A stretch of 64,000 bases of DNA, taken from contig NC_056756.1 in the NCBI RefSeq assembly GCF_018687715.1, positions 620,001 to 684,000 of the forward strand, written 5' to 3'. The translations under genes were made by a program, and so were the position numbers. Origin of the DNA: Carya illinoinensis. Taxonomy: Eukaryota > Streptophyta > Magnoliopsida > Fagales > Juglandaceae. The notes beneath the pieces are model-generated. The model saw nothing but the letters and a program-made list of their open reading frames with translations, ran no database searches and was not told the origin of the DNA. This document shows positions 31,822-45,000 of this stretch, in pieces; position 1 is the first letter of the stretch, and the number at the start of each line of letters is the position of its first letter.

Positions 31822-32099
31822 ATGCTTGGTTTATTTTCACAAATCATCTTAATTTAACTCATTTTAATTTATCTCATTATTATAATTTTTATAAATTTTT
31901 ATAATTTTTTCAAATTTCTATATAAAATAAAGTAAATAATTTAATTTTTTTAAATCTCAAAATAAAAATAAAATAAACAATTTAACTTTTTCAAAATTTA
32001 AAATAAAAATAATATTAAAAATATATATTCTAACAGTATTTTATTCAATTTTCAATTTTATTATCAACTCATCTCATCTGTGAAAACAAACGAGGCTTC
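31822..32099. mobile_element. A/T-rich MITE with imperfect terminal inverted repeats
   Basis: The left end gcttggtttattttcacaaa and the complement of the right end (aagcctcgtttgttttcaca) match at most positions. The interior is A/T-rich, with atctcatct near the right end. Partial relatives lie at 8330-8545, 27170-27310 and 32105-32330. Confidence 0.6.
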
Positions 32100-32412
32100 A
32101 AAAATTCATAGTAAGTTTGAATGATGAGATGAGATTATTAATTTTATGAAATTTTCATAATTTTTTAAAATATTACTTAAATATAAAAAAATTAATTAAT
32201 TTTTAACTTTTATATTTTTTATATAATCATTATAATTTTTATAAATTTTAAAATAAAACACAAAAATCAATACAACTTCATACTTCAATATTATTTTCAA
32301 TGTGTGTTATTAGATAAACATTAAAAAAAAACTATTGTCAGATAATTATTAGTGCATCAACTAAACATTTGAAAAAATAGTAGTTCACAAAGAAAGATTT
32401 AAATGCAACTTT

Positions 32413-32430
32413 TATTTTTCTGGTTGAAAT
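32413..32430 (-). mobile_element. Micro-insertion with 12-bp TSD
   Basis: aaatgcaacttt is present at 32401-32412 and 32431-32442, flanking 18 bp, tatttttctggttgaaat. The T-run-first layout matches the other micro-insertions in this window. Confidence 0.45.
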
Positions 32431-34378
32431 AAATGCAACTTTAATTAGTTAAACAAAAAGTCACAAATAAAAGGAAAACAGGGTGGAAACCTTAAACAAC
32501 TTTGTTTTCAATTAATGAGGCAATAATTAGTGTATCTTATTGGTGAAATAAATTGTTTTGTGTGTGAAAAGGTAGGAGGAGGATCCATCTTATAGATTTT
32601 TGTGAACTTTATTAGTAGGGTAATAATTGCGGTAAATATCTATAAGTATATATAAAGTGCCGATAGCTTAACAACAATATTTTCGTCTAACTTTTTTTTT
32701 TTTAATTTTACCCTTAGCTTTATTTGACAATTACAGTTGTTTGCATTTTAATTTTCTTTTACCGACAGATAATTTGGTCTTCTTACCTTCACACCGACAA
32801 TTTTACTTTTTCTTATTTTATTTCCAATTTTACCCCTTAATGGTTCGTTGTTCTTGGTGAGGTTTTGCTCAGCCACCTTGATTTTATTGTCTTTTTATGG
32901 TTAAAGGTTATCACTTAGTTTGACAAATTGAATCTGAGATTTAAATGTTAATAATGTCTTTCATTCCGTATCTTCTATTCTCTACTGTCTGTATTCTAAC
33001 TTTCAAAAAAAAAATACGCTGGAGCAAGTTACTCGTTAATCTGAATCTCAGCAGTTGTAGATATGTTCTTATTCTCTCTCTCAGTACTGTAAGAATGAAT
33101 TGTATTCTATGAATAAATTTGTTACAGTAAGTAATTAGATAATATGCATATGCATATGAAAATACAGAACGTAAACCCAACAAAAAAATCAAACACATCA
33201 TACAAATTCATCTTTTGATTTGCTCGTATCTACTGAGAACACCAAGAAATAAAATAAAATAAAATAAAAAACACAGTTAGTGTGTAAAAGGAAAGAAAAT
33301 ACAGAAGTAAACCCAACAACAACAAAAAACTAACCTAAGTAGAGATATGTTGGTGGGGGAGAAACGTATAGGAAAACAGATCCCAAGTAGAATTTTTTGT
33401 TCAATAGATCTGAAAAGTACAAAAGTCACATAAATCAAAATTCAAAGAACAAGAAACGAAAGAGTAGAACAAATCAAACCCAACAAAAAAATAAATAAAC
33501 TTGATTATAAGCAAGAAATAGCTCATGTAAGATTACAAAAGAGGGGAAACATTACAAATATATGAAATTAGAACACCTCCATGAAGATTACAAAATAGTT
33601 AAACAAACCCATCAACAATTGTTATTTAAAAACCCATCAACTACAAAGACATTAAACGCTATAAGCAAATTAAGTTCGGATAATCTAAACACATCACAAG
33701 AAATACAACAGAAGAGTAAAAAAAGTTTAATGGAAAAGAGAAAAAGCATGCGAATACAGATCCCAAAAATACAGATCTAATATATCAATCGCAAGACAGA
33801 TCTGAAAAACAAGACAACAAAAGTAGTATACATCAAAAGCTAACAAGGAAAAAAAAAATAGAAGAAATGAAACACAAGCACAACAAATGGACTATACATC
33901 AAACACATGGACAAAAATAGAAGAACAACCACCAAAAAAAAAAAGCAGAAATGGAATGCGAGGAAAATAAAACAGTGGAATATATCGATCGCAAGACAGA
34001 TCTGAAAAACAAGACAACAAAAGTAGTATACATCAAAAGCTAACAAGAAAAAAAAAATAGAAGAAATGAAACACAAGGACAACAAACGGAGTATACGTCA
34101 AACACATGGACAAAAATAGAAGAAATGAAACGTAGTATACATAAAATGCAGAACAACCACAAAAAAAAAAAAAAGCAGAAATGGAACGTGAGGAAAACAA
34201 AACACTGGAAGAAATGAAACAGAAGGGAAAAAAAAAACCTCGATCTGAAACGAAAAAACCCTAGAAACACAGTTCTGGAAAAAAAAATTTATTATACAGA
34301 TCTGAAAAATAACAACAAAACAAAAATTAAAAAAAAAACAAAGAAAAACCAAACAGAAATGAAACGTGGTATACATCA

Positions 34379-37208
34379 TGTGACGCCCCCAAATTCTGTT
34401 TGGGATCAGACGGACATTTGAAGCGTCGAGACATGCAACACAAGGTTAACTGCCCCCGTTCATGACATATAAGATGCAATATTCCTAACATGCATCTAAC
34501 ATTATGCAATATTCGCAGCGAATAATTTTTTTTTTAGCAATATTATGCACCAAACTGAAAATATCCCAAATACTTAAAACATACTTCATATATAAAGATC
34601 CATTGAATAACTAAGATTACAGCACTAGTCCAAAATAGTTATGATCCAAAAGTACTGGAGATGCAACTCCATCGTACAAGTAGTAATTTAACTACTATAT
34701 TAACATTAACGACGCACCGTCGTTCAGTCGACTGTGTCTAGTTGGTCAGCTCCTGATCCTCTTTCAAGTCCTGTAACAAGATCTATCATTCGGGGGGAAT
34801 GGTAGTTAGGACTACCATGGTGAGATTTGATTACAAATCTCAGCAAGTTAACAAAAAATTTTCACACAGGCTAATGATGCATGGATGACAGTAAAAGTAT
34901 AAATGTATAATCAAATTCATAAGTAATTAAAGCATAACTTAGCGTACAATATAGCATAATTGACACAACTTAAATTGAAATATGAACTGAACTTGACTTG
35001 ACATGAACTTGCTCTGAAACTTGAATTAACATGAAAAATACATACTCCACAGTTGTTGTAGCCCTATGTATTCTACGTGTAAATACATACTCTACAGTTG
35101 TTGTGGCCCCATGTATTCTACGCAAACTTGACTTAACATGAAAAACACATACTCCACAGTTGTTGTGGCCCCATGTATTCTACGCAAACTTGACTTAACA
35201 TGAAAAATACATACTCCACAGTTGTTGTGGCCTCATGTATTCTACGTGTAAATACATACTCCACAGTTGTTGTGGCCCCATGTATTCTATACATCACAAT
35301 GCAGTTAAATACATACTCCACAGATGTTGTGACCCCATATATTCTACACAAACTGAATGTACTCAATATGAAACATGACTAGAATACGAAAGGACTGAAG
35401 TCCTGACATAACATAACGTGATTTGAACATAACTTGAAATACATGACCAACTTGAGATAGAAACATTTCGTAACATGGCATAACATATAATAGACAATAT
35501 ATTTAACATGACATACTTGTAATGTACAGTAATACATGATAGAATATATTATGTAACAGATAAAAATTGATGACAGAATAAATTCTGTATAATAGACAAT
35601 TACGTGATAACTTGGCATGACATGACATATATGATAACATACATACATACATTGTAGTTCCTTTACTTAGCACACATACACAGTAGACTGCTAGTAAGTT
35701 AAAAACTAACTTACCTCGATCTCCGCGTTTCTTATAAAACCTTAAGCGCGATCACGAGGAACTGTAATTAGTGATTCTAAAAGTTAGCATTAAATCACTA
35801 ATAAATTACAATATGAAAAATACTAACTTAAAGAGTAAAATTTTCATTTTATTCTCTGCATGTAGGAAAATGACCGTTTTACCCATAACTTAAGGATTTT
35901 GCATACTAACTCCAGATGTTACCAAAATTTACATATATCATGTAAATTTTATCCTCAATTCAAATATCAATTTATAAAAATTTAAAACTAATCACAACTA
36001 TTAAAACTCCATAGGGCCGAAATTCTCATATGTTATTTCCATTGATTTTTGTTTTCTAACTTGTTTTGATCAACATTTTGATTTATGACTTATAAATATG
36101 TGATATTCAAACCAAACCATCACATGGTTTAAAAAGATGTCCTAAAACATATATAAGCTTCTAATTCAAGATCACATGGTTAGAAATTAACCAAAACATA
36201 AATTTAGCCAAGAACATCCACACTTTGGCTTATCTGAATATTTCTTTGCATAAAATTTCATATCTTTGAAACTAACATCAAATATTTTCAAAATAATAAT
36301 ATAACATGTATATAAGATGTTTAGGATCCTCCAATAAAATTATCAAAGTCATTAGAATAGGTTTAGACCACCAAAGAGTTAAACTTTCTCAAAACAAAAA
36401 TTGTTTTTCTTCTTCCAGTTTCTAAGTTTCTAAATGTAAGAAAATCTTTCATCAAAACTTTTAATCATGCAAAAATCCTCAACCAATAGTCATATATACA
36501 TGTTAACAATACTTCATAAAAATTTCGGACCAATATCTATCCATTAGCTTGGTCAAAAACTCCAAACTATAACATATTCTCCAGTTTATCTCCCAGAATG
36601 ACATTTCTATAGTTTACATAATATTTGGCTGACCAAATGATTTTCAAATGGGACAAATAAGATATCCATGTAAATTAGACTAAAAAAGAAACAACTTATA
36701 TGAAGGAGATTTTATGATAAAACACTTACAAAAGCTTCGAAATGGGCGTGCAAAAGAACTCCTAAAAGCTGTCCGAGAGAAAGTGTTTGATATTATTTTA
36801 AATAAACGTGTAAATAAAGATAAGTTCGTGGGTGATGGCTGGAGATACTTATGGATGAGATAAGGAAGATGATAAGGTTGGAGTTGAGAGTTGAGTGTAG
36901 TTTTCTCCTACCCAAAATATCTATAAAAGATTATCTCATAATATTCTATCCAATAATATCTACAAAAATCAGTTTAAGATATTTTCCAAATGTGGAGTAG
37001 ACTTGGAAGAGTTAGGTGGCTAAAATCTTTCCATGTGTCCAAATAAAACTTTCTAACTATCTCCAATAATTAAAAACACACTCCTGATACCACAGTGAGT
37101 AATAACATTAACTATACGATTAATAAATTCATGAAAACTTATAGGGTCTTCACGAGATTCTTAAAGTCAATAGAAATTTCACCGTTAAATTTCTAGTGGG
37201 CTATTACA
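34379..37208 (-). mobile_element. Solo LTR, 2830 bp, with TSD CATCA
   Basis: catca at 34374-34378 and 37209-37213 flanks an element with TG...CA ends (plus strand TGTGACGCCCCC...GGCTATTACA). Joining the flanks restores the local repeat word tatacatcaaac. Read on the minus strand it begins TGTAATAGCCC, a common start of Ty3-type plant LTRs, so that orientation is preferred. No internal retroelement coding region is present. Confidence 0.8.
35035..35350. repeat. Tandem repeat inside the solo LTR (44- and 62-bp units)
   Basis: catactccacagttgttgtg-like words start near 35041, 35085, 35147, 35210, 35253 and 35312. Spacing alternates between about 44 and 62 bp because some units carry an extra cttgacttaacatgaaaaa segment. 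Confidence 0.85.
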
Positions 37209-38459
37209 CATCAAACCCAGAATAACCACCTAATAAAAAAAGGCAGAAATAGAACATGAGGAAAAAAAAAGTGGAAGAAATGAAACGGAAGGGAAAAAAA
37301 CAACGTCGATCTGAAACGAAAAAACCCTAAAAACACAGATCTCGAAAAAAAAAACTTTTTATTATTCAGATCTGAAATGCAAGAAATTTTTTTTTTTATT
37401 ATACAGATCTGAAAAATACAAAGCTGAAGCGCAAGAAAAAAAAATTGTACATCTGAAACGCAAGGAAAAATAAAGCAGGAGAAGAACATTAGAGAAGAGA
37501 CGGAAAATAACAAGAAAACAAAAATAAAAATAAAAAACAAACAAAAACCAAACAAACAAAAAAATGTAAAAGCAGGAAGATTGATCGCAAGAAAAAAATA
37601 TCCTACATATCTAAAAGGTACAAAAGTAATATATATCAAACACCAAACAACAAGAAAAAAATAGAAGAAATGTAAAGAAAAAAAAATTCTACAGATATGA
37701 AAATGAGATGAACTCGCACGCAAGAAATCTCCATGTATATAAACAACCATAAACAATATAGATCTATAGATCTAAACAGAGAAAACGCAAGGAAGAAACG
37801 CAAAAAACCATAAACAACAATATAGATCTAAACTCAGAAAAAATAAACAAAATAAACACAAGAGAAGAGAAAAATGAGATGAGAGAAGAGAAGCTGTGCT
37901 AAGGGAAATGCAAAAACCAAAAGGAGAAGAAGAAAACTGAGAGAGAGACGAAAAGAGAAGAAGAAATCTGTGAGAGACAGACAGAGAAGACGGAAGAAGA
38001 AAGAAAACAAAGAAGAAACTGAAAGAAATGGAGAAGGAGAAGGAGAATGAGAAGCTATCGTGCGGCCGGGGAGAAGAAAACGAAATAAACGAAGAAGAAA
38101 AAGAAAGAAGGTAGGAAGTGTGCGGCTGAAGGAAGAAGAAATGAAAGATTTAAAGCCAGAAGGCCTGATGGCCAATACGACACCGCTAAGGGGAAAAACA
38201 GAGGGCTCGGTCTTCTCATATTTTAAGTGCATATATATATACACATATTATATCGAAACAAAGTCCTGAAGTGACGAAGGGTTAGTTGAATGGCAGTGGG
38301 CACATGAGTGGTTGGTTCCCATAATGGGTGTCATAAACTAAATCAAGTCTTGAATCCCATCATCGATTATCGAGTTGGCATGCATGGGTGATCTCCAGCG
38401 TTATTCACGTGCGATCGCTGTCTCTTTATTTCGTACTCCTGCTAACAAAGGAAAAAACA

Positions 38460-39016
38460 CAATAAAAATAAATAAAAGTGAAATAAAAACATTACAACTA
38501 AATATTCATAAAATAAAATAATTAAAACTAGAGTGTAATTTAAATGAAAATAATGATTAATATCAAGAAAACACATAATTTAAATTATACAACTTAAAAA
38601 TCATAAAACAATTTAAAATGTGAAAGATTAAATTAAAAATGTTGTAAAATTTTATTTGTCTTGATTTATATATTGATACTTAATTACATATTTAATAATA
38701 ATATTTATAAAAAAATTTCATTAGTTTTGTATTAGTATATAGTTCGTTTAAATTTAATGTGTAAATTTTGCATAAAACTTTATTAAGAATTTAAAATGTT
38801 TTTAGCAAGAAAATCAACCAAAAAAATACTTGAATAAACTTTTTACAAACAGATCTGAAATAAACGCAAGAAAATCAACCAAAAACAGATCTCTTCAAAT
38901 TTTTGTAGATGTGTTCAAACCTGTTTCTCAACCAAGCACCGTTGCCACGCCGGCCACACACACAGCTCCACGGACCACCAGTCATGGTGGGTTGCTAGCA
39001 GGGGCATATCTAGGAA

Positions 39017-39075
<59 letters not shown>

Positions 39076-42000
39076 GGAGAACTGGTTTGTTGAAGATGAG
39101 AAGGGAGGAGAAGAAGAGAGGAATGTGAGTTGGTTTTGGGTTCTTGGAGAGAAATGGAAGATGAGATCAACGGAAGATAGAAGATGGAGAAAAAGTTTTG
39201 TCTCTTTGTTGGATAACTGGATAAGACCGACGGGTAAGGGGGTGAGGCTTGAATTTTTGGTCAAAAACTTGAGTTTTTAGTCATTTGCTTGTATGGATGG
39301 TGGAGATTGAGTGTGGAGAGATATTTTTCTCACTTGACATTTTAATCACTAGGATTAAACACAATATTATAATGAAAATAAATCTGATATTCATAATATT
39401 ATCAATGAAGTTATTAAAAACAACATTAATAAAAAGTTTATTTATTGTAATAATTTATTTAGTAAAATTTTTAATTTTTTTATAAATATTTATTGAATAA
39501 TGTTTTTTTAATTTTTATTAAATAAATAAAAGTATTAACAAATTTGAAATTAATAAAGATGCCAATGTCCTTACTAACATTATTGGTTATGGTTAATAAA
39601 ACAAATAATAGTTCTATTAATATTTAATTCCATTTAATTTATACTTTAATAATTTATCCAACATTATTATTAGTATTCTAGAAGTTCAAAAATTCTTAAT
39701 GAGGTGCTTTATTTAGATTTATTAATATCATGTCCACGTTTAAAATTAAAACATTATATATTTAATTATATTCATAAAACTTAATAACATATAGAAATAT
39801 AGTTTATTGATAATTCAAATCAATTCATATACATCAAACCATTAACAATAAAGGGTTTAAATTTTTCTACTTAAAATATTTAATAATAGAGAGATTAATT
39901 ACAGATTAATTTCTCTTGATTTATATATTGATGATTAATTACAGATTTAATAATAATATTTATAAAAAAATTTCATTGCTTATGTATTATTAGTATATAG
40001 TTCGTTTAAATTTTTTCACTTAATGTCTAAATTTTAAATAAAATTTTATTAAAAATTTAAAGTGTTTTTTCCTCTTAAATTTAAGTTTTAAATTTTTCTA
40101 CTTAATATATCAATTCTACATAAAATTATATTAAGAATTTAAAACATCAAAAAAAATTTGAAATGTTGTAAAATTTTATTTGTTTTTAATTCATACATGA
40201 ATAATTATAATTATTGTAAATTTAATGATAATGTTTATTTGGAATCAAATAGTAAAACACCATTACCATTTTGCTCACTAATCACTTCAAAGTTATGGTT
40301 ATTAAGTTTTTATACATAAATATATTACTTAGTCTCTTTATTTTAAAAATTTGTTTGAAAAATTTTAAAAATTTCATAAACATTAATTTATTAACACAAA
40401 TATTATAATAAAAAATAAAACAAAATAGCATTTCCATTTTTTGTAGTTTTTTATAGCTTTTTATCTTTTATCTTTTATATATTTTATTAATATCATTTTT
40501 TTTATCATTAAAATATTTTTTTATGTATGTTTTTTTTTATAGATTTGTGCTTTGCTTTTATTTGACTGTTCATCAATCTGGTTGTTATTAATTCACTGTG
40601 CTCACGTTATTCCTCTGTTTGTGCTTCACTTCCTGGTATGTTCATTTTTATTTCTCATTTGAAAAAACATTATTTAATTTTTTTTATATTCATATAAATT
40701 CGCTTGTAATTAAAATAAATTGATGATATTAATTTGATTTGTTTTAATTTATACATTAATAATTATTGCAAATTTAATAATAATGTTTATCATTTTTTGT
40801 TCACACATAATTTGTAAAAATTTTCCATTTTATTTAGAAATAATGTAAATGATAGCATGATTAATAAATAAAGTAATTTTTTATTATTTGCTTTCAAACA
40901 AACATTTAATTATAAGAATTCACACAATTGTTTTAAAATTAAAAATTTGCATTATTGTAGAATTTTATTTATAGTGAGGTGGGCTTGACTGAATGTTTTT
41001 TATAATTACTGGCACGTAATTTATTGAATTTTTAGAATTTATTTATATCATCTTTTTTTTATTGTTAGAATTTTTTTATGTATGTTTTTTTTTTACAGAT
41101 TTGTGTTGTTGGTTTTATTTGATTGTTCATCAATCTGGTTTGTATCAATTCGCTTCATTTCTTTTCATACATTTATTTTATTTTAAGATTTGTTATCTTA
41201 TTTGATCCATTTAATATGATATATGAGCAATTATTTTGAATTAATTATTTTCTTATTTTATTTGTAGTATAAATGTTTATGATATTTCTTATGCATATAT
41301 ATTGCCATATGTATATATCTATTCACATCTTTGATATATTTTCAATTTTTTTTAGATTACGCTCCAAAATCAACACAGAATTTAAAATTTTTCATAGCTT
41401 TATGTCGACTGGTAAGACAATATTATTAAATGCAAAAATATACTTAAACATTATTAACATAATTTTCTTTTTTATTTTATCTAACTTCTTTTATGAATAA
41501 ATCCAGAAGAGAGGGAAAATAATCCACCAAGAAAAAATTGGTATAGTACCCAATCGAACGAAAAAATATAAGAGATCCGTTGAAAAGAAAGAAAGAGATA
41601 TGCTGAATTGAAAAATCTTCGACATAATGAAATGTGAAGGCAAAGACAGTTTCAGAATGTCCTTTCTCCCACTTCAAACAACAATGAAGGGATTTGTATA
41701 AGAGAGATTGGATCGCCTTTGAATATCAACTTCTCTGAAATTAGCATTCATAACAATACCTCAATTTCAGTATAGACCCATCAGGTTCATTCGTAACTAT
41801 TTCTTACTAAAAAAAATATTTCCCTCAATTCTTTTGTCATTCTATTTAATAAATATTAAAAAATATTTTTATAGCTTAATTATTTAAATGAAGACGAATT
41901 CAATTTTGAAAGAACGTCAACTTTCAATTTAGGTAATGTACAAACTAACACATTTTTTCGTTAATTTTTACATCAATATTTAATATTTTATCTTTAATAA

Positions 42001-42079
42001 TTTTATTTTTTATTTTTTTAATATAAGAAAACGACAAAGAAGATCTCCTTGTTTTAGACAAATATTACACAGTACGATT
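38460..42079. other. A/T-rich Helitron interior upstream of Rep-helicase
   Basis: No gene was recognised. A segment of about 150 bp at 38654-38800 recurs with changes at 39908-40063. A second duplication (acagatttgtg..ttttatttga) is at about 40540 and 41097. A (GA)26 microsatellite is at 39021-39072. Bases 41500-41700 encode a Lys/Arg/Glu-rich stretch with stops that may be the decayed N-terminus of the Helitron protein. Confidence 0.5.
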
Positions 42080-45000
42080 CTTAAACTAAATTATTTACCA
42101 TTGGTACCGTCATGTAAATATTGTGGAGTAAAAAAATTTTATCATGAACCAAATGGTTTTTGTTGTGCTGATGGAACCATATCGTTAGCTTTTAGTCAAG
42201 TTCCTAATGAACTGTGACGCCCCCAAAATCCCCACGCCCGAACACGGGGAAATTGAGACGTCCGGATGGTGACAACCCGGGTCACCATCCCATCGACGGG
42301 TGCCGAGTGTGTGCAAGGCAACAGATGTGTACAGAGAAACACGCAGCGGATAACGAAAGTCAAACTAAGTACCAGAATTTCTCTTAACGTAATACAAGCT
42401 GTTTAAAACCTACGTACATAAAATATTACAAGCACAAATACAGTTTTAAACAAATAAAAAGATAGCATCAGCAACCCGGCGGAGCCGCATCCTCGGGCTC
42501 AGCCTCCTCCTCTTCGTCTTCTAACTCTGTACCAAAAGCTACGGAACCACGAATGGTACCGCAGGTAAGTAAAACCCAAACACTACCAGATAAAAACACA
42601 TAAAACTCAAATAAATGCATGAAACATGCCCAATGCACAAAGCCCATAAAAACCCAAGTTTTCCACACACGCCAAAAACCCATTTGGCCCAAAAGCATAT
42701 CATTTCTGAAAAACACGCCAAAAGTCACATTTGGCCGCCAAAAGTCCATTTGGCCCAATATCTCGCCAGAAGTCCATCTGGCCCACGCCAAAAGTCCAAT
42801 TTGGCCTCATAAACCATTATCCAATTTTAACCGTATGCACCATGACCTCCCCTAGGGGTCACCCGCACACCCTGGCTCCGGTGTCACACCGTAGAGTACC
42901 ACCACCCATGTGACACCTAACGAGCGATGTCCAATTCCGCGCCTCCCGCGCGTGCGTAGCCAAGCATCCTCTAGCCCTCGCCAGCGAAGGGCCACGGAGT
43001 CGGTGAGTAGGGCGATGCCCGGTTCCGCGCCCGGCGCGTTCGTAGCCAAGCATCCCCTAGTCCCGCTCCCGTCATCTCTCTCGACAACTCAGGGGACATC
43101 ACTCAGTTTATTCCGCTCCCGAGTGACCAGAGGAGCTCCACCGAGATAATAACCCATCCTGGCTTGGGCTCGTGATACACACGCACCCGTAAAGCCACTC
43201 ACGCCAATACACAGGCTTTTCACACGTGGACAAAAACACACATGCATGCACCATGAAATGCCAAATCAATGCATAATAAAATAACCAACCAACATAAATC
43301 AATTAAACAGACAACTCCGTCCTCCATCCATCCGACCCCCGAAACTCCTCGGACTCAGTCCGGAATCAACAACCAACAACAGTAAATAAATTGAATGAGC
43401 AATATATATTAAAATCTGAAAATAGGGTTTGGAAAATACTTACAGCGCTATATGGCAATTTTAGAAAACAAGCGGCGTTGCAACGGCGGAAAAACAGCAA
43501 CGTCACAGTGAAAATTCACTGTGGCCGTGGGTCCGAAAAACCCACTTTTGAACGGGGACAAACTAGGACACGAGATTGATGGGGGATGGTCAAGGGATGG
43601 TTGTGAAGCTAATGGAAGTGACGGACGGCCGTGGGTGGCGGCGGAATGGCCGGAAATGGCCAAAAAGAGCAAATCGGAAAACAAGCTCGTGGGAGCTGCT
43701 CCGGTGGTCGTTGGAGGCCGGAAATGGGTGGGTTAGGACGGCAAGGGACCGGTGATGAAGTGGTGAAGAAATGGTGGCCGGAGGTGGAGCGACGGCGGCG
43801 GATCGGAGTGAAATCCGTGGAGGCTTGTTGGGCTTTTTCCGGCCAAATGGCCGGCCGGTTGGGGGTGGTTTTCGGTGGGGAGGCGCACCGGAGGGAGGGG
43901 AAGAGAATGGGACTGGTGGGGGTCCGGTTGGTGGCCGGACGGCGTTGGGCTGGAGGAGAGAGAGGGACGACGTGGGGGGGAGAGGGAGGAGAGAGAGCTC
44001 GGGGGGGGGGGGGGGGGGGAAGCCGATCGGGGAGAGAGAAAAAGAGAGAAAAAAAAGAAAAGAAAAGAAAAAAAAAAAGAAAGAAGAAGAAAAAAAAGAA
44101 AAAGGAAAAAGAAAAAGAAAGGAAAAAGGGAAAAGATGTAGGGAAAAGATGAGGTCCAATCCTCATTTCGGGAAGCAAAACTAACCCGCCAAAAAGATTA
44201 AAAACCACAAAACAACTAAATAAAACACAACATCAAATAAACTAAATTAAATTGAAAACCAATTTTAAAAACGCGAAAAAATTAAAATAAATAGCTAATA
44301 TATTAATTAAAATAAAAACAAATATTTCAGCGAAAATACACTAAAAAACGGGTCATCACATGAACTTTATCAGTTATTTACTTCTAATTCAAATGAATCT
44401 GAAAATTTTGGTACATATGTGGGTACATATAATAATAAATTTGTCTTTACATCATTTGGAGTTAAGTTTGATACAAATTTATGTAGAAGAAACAGAGGAA
44501 TTTATACATTTAGAGTTCAAGGACAAATCTATCATTACATTAATGATTTAATTCCTGAAGATGGATGTCCTTTGTACTTGCAACTATACATCTATGATAC
44601 TGAACATGAATTAGAAAATCGTGTTAATGATGCAGAAAGATTAAATGTTTCTATTATTAGTCAATTAATAACTATACTCAAAGTTAATCCATATAGTCAT
44701 TTTTTTCGAAGTTTGAGCAACATTCCAAATCTCGAAAATCATGTAATTCACATAAGATCATACGTTGGATTAGATCAACGTGTTTATAATACCCCGTCAG
44801 TATCACAAGTTGCAACTATTTGGACTGAATCTGACAATTATGCAGAAGAAACAAATCGAAATATTATTGTTTTTAGTCATACAAGTCAAAATCATATTGT
44901 TCAATATTATTTTGGTTGTTATGATCCACTACAATATCCATTATTATTTCCTCTTGGTTGGCATGAAGGAATCGAAAAAATAAAAAAAGGAACAATATTA

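Larger units (their letters stand above)
33400..38900. repeat. A-rich region with dispersed AGATCTGAAA motifs, split by a solo LTR
   Basis: About fifteen copies of agatctgaaa or close variants (for example near 33410, 33797, 33996, 34300, 37370, 37405, 38853) occur in A-rich DNA. Larger duplications include the cgcaagacagatctgaaaaa block near 33790 and 33990. A block at about 34185-34290 reappears at 37240-37350. On the minus strand the motif reads TTTCAGATCT. No protein is encoded. The block is interrupted by the solo LTR at 34379-37208. Confidence 0.7.

Noticed and set aside
33840..34379. Phe-rich minus-strand frames
   Set aside because: They result from A-rich DNA on the plus strand and have no homologue.
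43590..44208. Long Pro/Phe-rich minus-strand and Gly/Lys-rich plus-strand frames
   Set aside because: They arise from the G19 and purine tracts inside a solo LTR and show no domain.
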